Part shown: positions 60,387 to 64,000 of the stretch, one piece after another
Numbering within the stretch: the first letter of the stretch is position 1
How the letters are laid out: every line of letters starts with the position of its first letter
NCBI RefSeq assembly: GCF_964019925.1
Contig: NZ_OZ026470.1
Coordinates: 1,054,001-1,118,000, forward strand
Direction: 5' to 3'
DNA: 64,000 nt
From: Spiroplasma endosymbiont of Cantharis nigra
GTDB lineage: Bacteria; Bacillota_I; Bacilli_A; Mycoplasmatales; Mycoplasmataceae
Position numbers and translations under genes: made by a program
The notes under the pieces: generated by a model
The model's input: only the letters and a program-made list of their open reading frames with translations
What the model was told of the DNA's origin: nothing
Database searches by the model: none

Positions 60387-62786
60387 ATGTTCGCTATATT
60401 TATTATATTTGCATGGTCATTAACCTTAGTAGCGTCTGTATCACTAATAGTATTTGCTACTTCTGCAATTATGTTATTATTGACATCAGCAAATCCACCA
60501 GCAATTATTACAAAAATTTTAAATATTTTCACAGAGCCATTATTTGGTTCAATATTTGGTTCAAATGGGAAGCCCAATATTTCAAATATTGGAAAACCTG
60601 AATTTAATGAAAAACCAATCTTAATTTGAATTGTAGTTTCAATAGCAATAGCAATAGTATTAATTGTTTTATCAATTATAGAACTTGTTAGATTGAGAAA
60701 ACATCAAAAACTTTCAAAGCCATTTGTTAAAATAACTTTATTAGCTATTGCAGTTGTTATTTTATTAACAGGGCAATTAGTATTCTTTGTTGCTTCAATG
60801 TTAATTTTTGCAGCAGTTGTATTATTAGAAGTAGTACTATTTGATTCAGTCGCTTTAAATAACTATGCTGAAGAAAGAAATTTAATTTCAATTTATAGAG
60901 AAGAAAGAAAATTTGAAAAAGAGGTAACAAAAGAGGGAAAGTTAATTGGCAACGTAGAATTGAGAAACCAAAAAAAGGTTTCCCAAAAAGAAAACGAACA
61001 AAACAAAAGAAATGATAACTCTGCGTTGCCTATTTTAAATGAAACTCAATTAGATAGCTTCTTTAAAGATACAAAAAATAAAAAATATTATTTAAAATGA
61101 AAAGAGTATAAAACAAAATTGGAAATTAAAAGAGTTCAAATTGAAGAAAACTTTTATTCATTTGAAGATGATAAAAAATCTGAAATTGTTAGAAAATTTA
61201 ATTTTAATGTAATTAGACTTAATAAGCTAGGTAAAAAAATAAAAATACCTGATGACTATCAAGTAATGCACTTGGATCTAAATAAGCTAGTAGATGATAA
61301 TTATCCACAGACTTCAGTTATTTTTAAAGATAACATTAATGAAAAAATAGAAGATAGTTTGAATGAAATTGAATTTGATGAAAATTTTATAGAAGGACAA
61401 AAATCTAAGGCCATTAATATGTCTGTTGAACAACTTGAAGAAATAGATTTACCATCTAATGTAACCAGTGATTTAATATATCAAGATTTTAATTTACAGC
61501 AACCAAAAAGTAATGAGGGAATTATTGTTGAAGATATTGGATCTTCAAATAATAATCAAATAATTATTTCTGATGTTAAAGAATTTTCTGATATTACAAA
61601 AGATTCTTCAAGTAGTTCTGAAATTATTAGTGATAAAATTGAAACTAAAAAAGAAGAAGATTTAGATATGATAGATCTTCCTAAACTAGAGTTTAGTGAA
61701 TTTAACCAAAATTTTGATGGCCCATCAGCAAAGGCAATTAATATGTCTATGGAAAAGATTATAGAAACTAATTTACCAGTGAAATCAAAAGAAGATATTG
61801 ATTCTCCTAACTTTGAATTTAATGATTTAGAATTAAATAAGCGTGAAAATTTAGAAGGAAATGTTTTAAAATCTGATATTTTGGAGCAATCAACAATTAG
61901 TGAGAAATTAGCTAGAGCTGTTAATATGGATATAAATCAATTATTTGAATCTTCAAATACAAATATAGATTCAATATACTCTGACTTTAATTTTAAACAA
62001 TCAGATTTGAGCCAACAAATAGTAAAAAGTGATTCAAATATTATAGAGAATTCGGCTAAGTCTTATATTACTTTACCTCCAAAAATGAGTTTGGAAGTGG
62101 ATAATCAAAAAGATACTCAAGTAGAAGATACAGAAAAGAATTTTATATTTGAAAATATTGAAGAAAAAAAATCTAATAAGTTGGCAGAAGAAAATATATT
62201 AAAAACAAATATTAACCAATCAGATTCTAAAGAAAGCGTTTATGCAAATCAAAACAGTTTTAATGAAGATTTAATTACAGAAAGCAAAGAGACTAATGAG
62301 TTAATTCCAGATAACTATATACAAGAAAATTTATTTAGTAAAAATCAATTAATTGCAGAAGAAGTTAATTGAAGTCATGAAATAAATTTAGAAGAAAATA
62401 AAACTAATAAATTTAATAGCTCTATAAATGAACATAATGAAAGACATTTATCTGATAATTATGATAATAAGTATGAAATTAATAAAATTAGAGAGCAGTT
62501 AGTTTTGGAACAACAAAATTTAGCAGCAAGTTATAGTTCAAAAATTTTAGAGTTTGAAAAGAAAAAAATAAGTTCTATTGAAGAAAGAATATTCAAACTT
62601 GAAAATTTATTAGAGAGATTAGAAACTAAAATTATTAAAGAAAATATGGTTTCATATGACTTTAGAAGTGTTTCAAGTCAATTAGAATCTATTTCAAAAG
62701 TTGTTAGTGAGTTAAATAATAACAATCCAAGGAATATTATTAATTCTTTAACAACAAGATATGAATATAATAAAAGTAATGGTTAG
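60387..62786 (+). CDS. Large membrane protein with A-[IV]-N-M repeats
   Basis: 799 residues in one open frame once TGA is read as Trp. Three or four membrane helices lie in the first 152 residues (about 2-32, 80-100, 115-152). A long acidic/Asn-rich cytoplasmic part follows, then a C-terminal coiled-coil (about 690-780: LEQQNLAASYSSKILEFE, ERIFKLENLLERLE). In the cytoplasmic part a motif recurs: KAINMSVEQLEE (~341), KAINMSMEKIIE (~449), RAVNMDINQLFE (~509), with similar flanks (YQDFNLQQ, YSDFNFKQ). Strong AGGAGG start. I do not recognise the family; a scaffold between membrane and cytoskeleton is a guess. Confidence 0.75.
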
Positions 62787-62826
62787 CCATTATTTTTTTT
62801 GTTATTGTATATATAGGAGAAACAAA

Positions 62827-63510
62827 ATGATATATGATTTAACAGATTTAATTTTTAGAGATGATAATTTTAATTATATAATTCAAAATGATATTGAAAT
62901 ACCATTGTACTTACAAAATTTTATAGGAAAAGATAATAAAATTAATTTACCTTTTGTTAGTCTAATATTAGAAAAAAACTTTCCTTACATTCACAATAAA
63001 TTTATAAAAAAAGATTTAGTTGATAATTCAATTAAGCAGGGAATATGTGTTCACAATATGATTTCACATTCAATTAAAGATAGGAAAGACTTTAAATTAA
63101 ATTTGAACATATTAGACTGTAAAAATTCAAATCATATAAATATTGCAAAAAGAATAATTACTGAGCTAAATTCATTTATATATAAATATAATATTGATCA
63201 AATTTATTCTGAAAAAACTTATTTATATTTGGGTTATGATTGCAATTATCTTGGAACTATTGACATAATTTTGAAATCGAAAGATACTTATTACATAATG
63301 GATATAAAAACCAGTAGAACTAATTTTGTTGATAAATATAATGCACAATTATTTCTATATAAAAAAATGTTTGAAAATGCTACAAAAAAAATTGTAGAGA
63401 GTTGTTTCATACTTAATCCAAGAGAAGATAGAATTTTTATGGAGTATTTGCCAATTTCAAAAAATGAGCAAACTAAAATAATATCTTCAATAAAAAATAT
63501 AAAATTTTAA
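62827..63510 (+). CDS. PD-(D/E)XK (RecB/Cas4-like) nuclease
   Basis: 227 residues, start ATG with AGGAGA. The core motifs of RecB-type nucleases are in order: GTIDIILK (metal Asp), YYIMDIKTSRTNF (D-x-K) and QLFLYKKM (the Q-x-x-x-Y motif). An upstream ICVHNMISHSI may supply the His. There is no helicase domain, no cysteine cluster for a Cas4 Fe-S centre, and no CRISPR nearby. It stands alone between unknown membrane-associated genes and lemA. Role unknown; DNA repair or exclusion are both possible. Confidence 0.8.
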   Translation: MIYDLTDLIFRDDNFNYIIQNDIEIPLYLQNFIGKDNKINLPFVSLILEKNFPYIHNKFIKKDLVDNSIKQGICVHNMISHSIKDRKDFKLNLNILDCKNSNHINIAKRIITELNSFIYKYNIDQIYSEKTYLYLGYDCNYLGTIDIILKSKDTYYIMDIKTSRTNFVDKYNAQLFLYKKMFENATKKIVESCFILNPREDRIFMEYLPISKNEQTKIISSIKNIKF

Positions 63511-63515
63511 ATCAA

Positions 63516-63540
63516 AATAATTTAAAGTGATAAAATTATT
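63516..63540. repeat. Inverted repeat before lemA
   Basis: AATAATTT (63516-63523) / AAATTATT (63533-63540) with a 9-base loop, in the gap between the nuclease gene and lemA. May act as a weak terminator or operator. Confidence 0.35.
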
Positions 63541-63579
63541 ATATTCACGGATGTGTAAAAAGAAGGGGAAAGTAAAATT

Positions 63580-64000
63580 ATGATAGCACCAAATAAAAAG
63601 CAAGATTTAAATAGGGATGCAGATACTTCACCAAAGGTTTCAGCTTTTGGAAAGTTTTTTTGATATTTAACATTTATATTAATTATTCCTTTATTTATTC
63701 ATATTGGAAATGTAAATAAATTAAAGAAAATGGATACAAAAGTACTAGAATCGGAATCAGGTATAGATGTTCAATTAAAAAGAAGAAGAGATACTTTAAT
63801 TAAATTAATGGATACTGTTAAAGGAAGCATTGATTTTGAAAAAAGTACTTTAGAGAAAGTTACTAATATGAGAATGGGTGGGGGAGCAAAAGAAATGATG
63901 GAAAATAACAGAGTTCTTGATCAAGTTTCAAGAAACATTATGATCCAAGTTGAAAATTATCCAAATCTAAAGTCAACAGAATTATTTCAATCTATGTCTA
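63580..64000 (+). CDS. lemA: LemA family membrane protein (3' end outside window)
   Basis: 140 residues are visible. A cytoplasmic N-terminal segment precedes one membrane helix (FFWYLTFILIIPLFI). The LemA helical domain then follows: IDVQLKRRRDTLIKLMDTVKG, corresponding to the family's VQLKRRxDLIPNLVETVKG, and further on IMIQVENYPNLKST. The TGA Trp lies in the helix. GGGGAA ribosome site. Molecular role of LemA is not established. Confidence 0.92.

Noticed and set aside
62827-63510. Cas4 of a CRISPR system
   Set aside because: No cysteine cluster, no other cas genes and no repeat array in the window; called only as a RecB-like nuclease.

Overview
The window comes from a wall-less Mollicutes bacterium, almost certainly a Spiroplasma. 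Three things point there. The DNA is very AT-rich. UGA is read as tryptophan throughout: nearly every gene is interrupted by in-frame TGA unless code 4 is used (for example codon 5 of rpmH, and the start of rsmG). Four separate mreB paralogues lie within 11.2 kb although no cell-wall genes are present; several MreB copies in a wall-less cell are a Spiroplasma hallmark. The species cannot be fixed from the sequence alone.

Layout. The chromosome origin lies at about 6.7-8.4 kb. Leftward from it run dnaA, dnaN, gyrB, gyrA and serS (serS is cut by the window edge). Rightward run rpmH, rnpA, yidC, khpB/jag, mnmE and tatD. From 12.9 to 24.2 kb four leftward mreB genes, an unknown gene and argS enclose a rightward amino-sugar island: DeoR repressor, AgaS-like isomerase, small membrane protein and PTS EIIBC. 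From 24.2 to 26.3 kb are rnmV, rsmA and ispE. A leftward ABC-F gene with a possible attenuator leader follows. Then comes a long rightward stretch: prs-pth-purA-purB-(degenerate HPRT)-metG-mnmG, two tandem APC permeases, rsmG-parA-parB-DUF951-ychF, ispF-gltX, an HD hydrolase, rpoE, pyrG, an ECF S component running in frame into fba, a small HTH protein, a membrane protein and rpmE. After that come a degenerate ABC-like protein, a DHH phosphoesterase, tdk, prfA and prmC. The last 7 kb holds large, lineage-specific, membrane and low-complexity proteins, a small RecB-like nuclease and the start of lemA.

How the genes work together. The window serves replication and segregation (DnaA, DnaN, gyrase, ParA/ParB), translation (five aminoacyl-tRNA synthetases, L34, L31, RF1 and its methylase PrmC, Pth, RsmA, RsmG, MnmE/MnmG), RNA processing (RnpA, RNase M5) and nucleotide supply (Prs, PurA, PurB, PyrG, Tdk). 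It also encodes isoprenoid synthesis (IspE, IspF), sugar metabolism (PTS, AgaS, Fba) and the internal cytoskeleton (MreBs). No rRNA, tRNA, CRISPR array or intact insertion sequence was seen, and no stretch longer than 300 bases lacks a gene.

Most interesting points: an ECF transporter gene with no stop codon before fba; an HPRT-like protein that has lost its PRPP and pyrophosphate loops; an ABC-ATPase-like protein without its catalytic motifs; a divergent MreB with an altered nucleotide-binding motif; a 799-residue membrane protein with a repeated A-[IV]-N-M motif; and candidate RNA switches ahead of the ABC-F gene, argS and gyrB. All coordinates were read by eye; no database search was possible.
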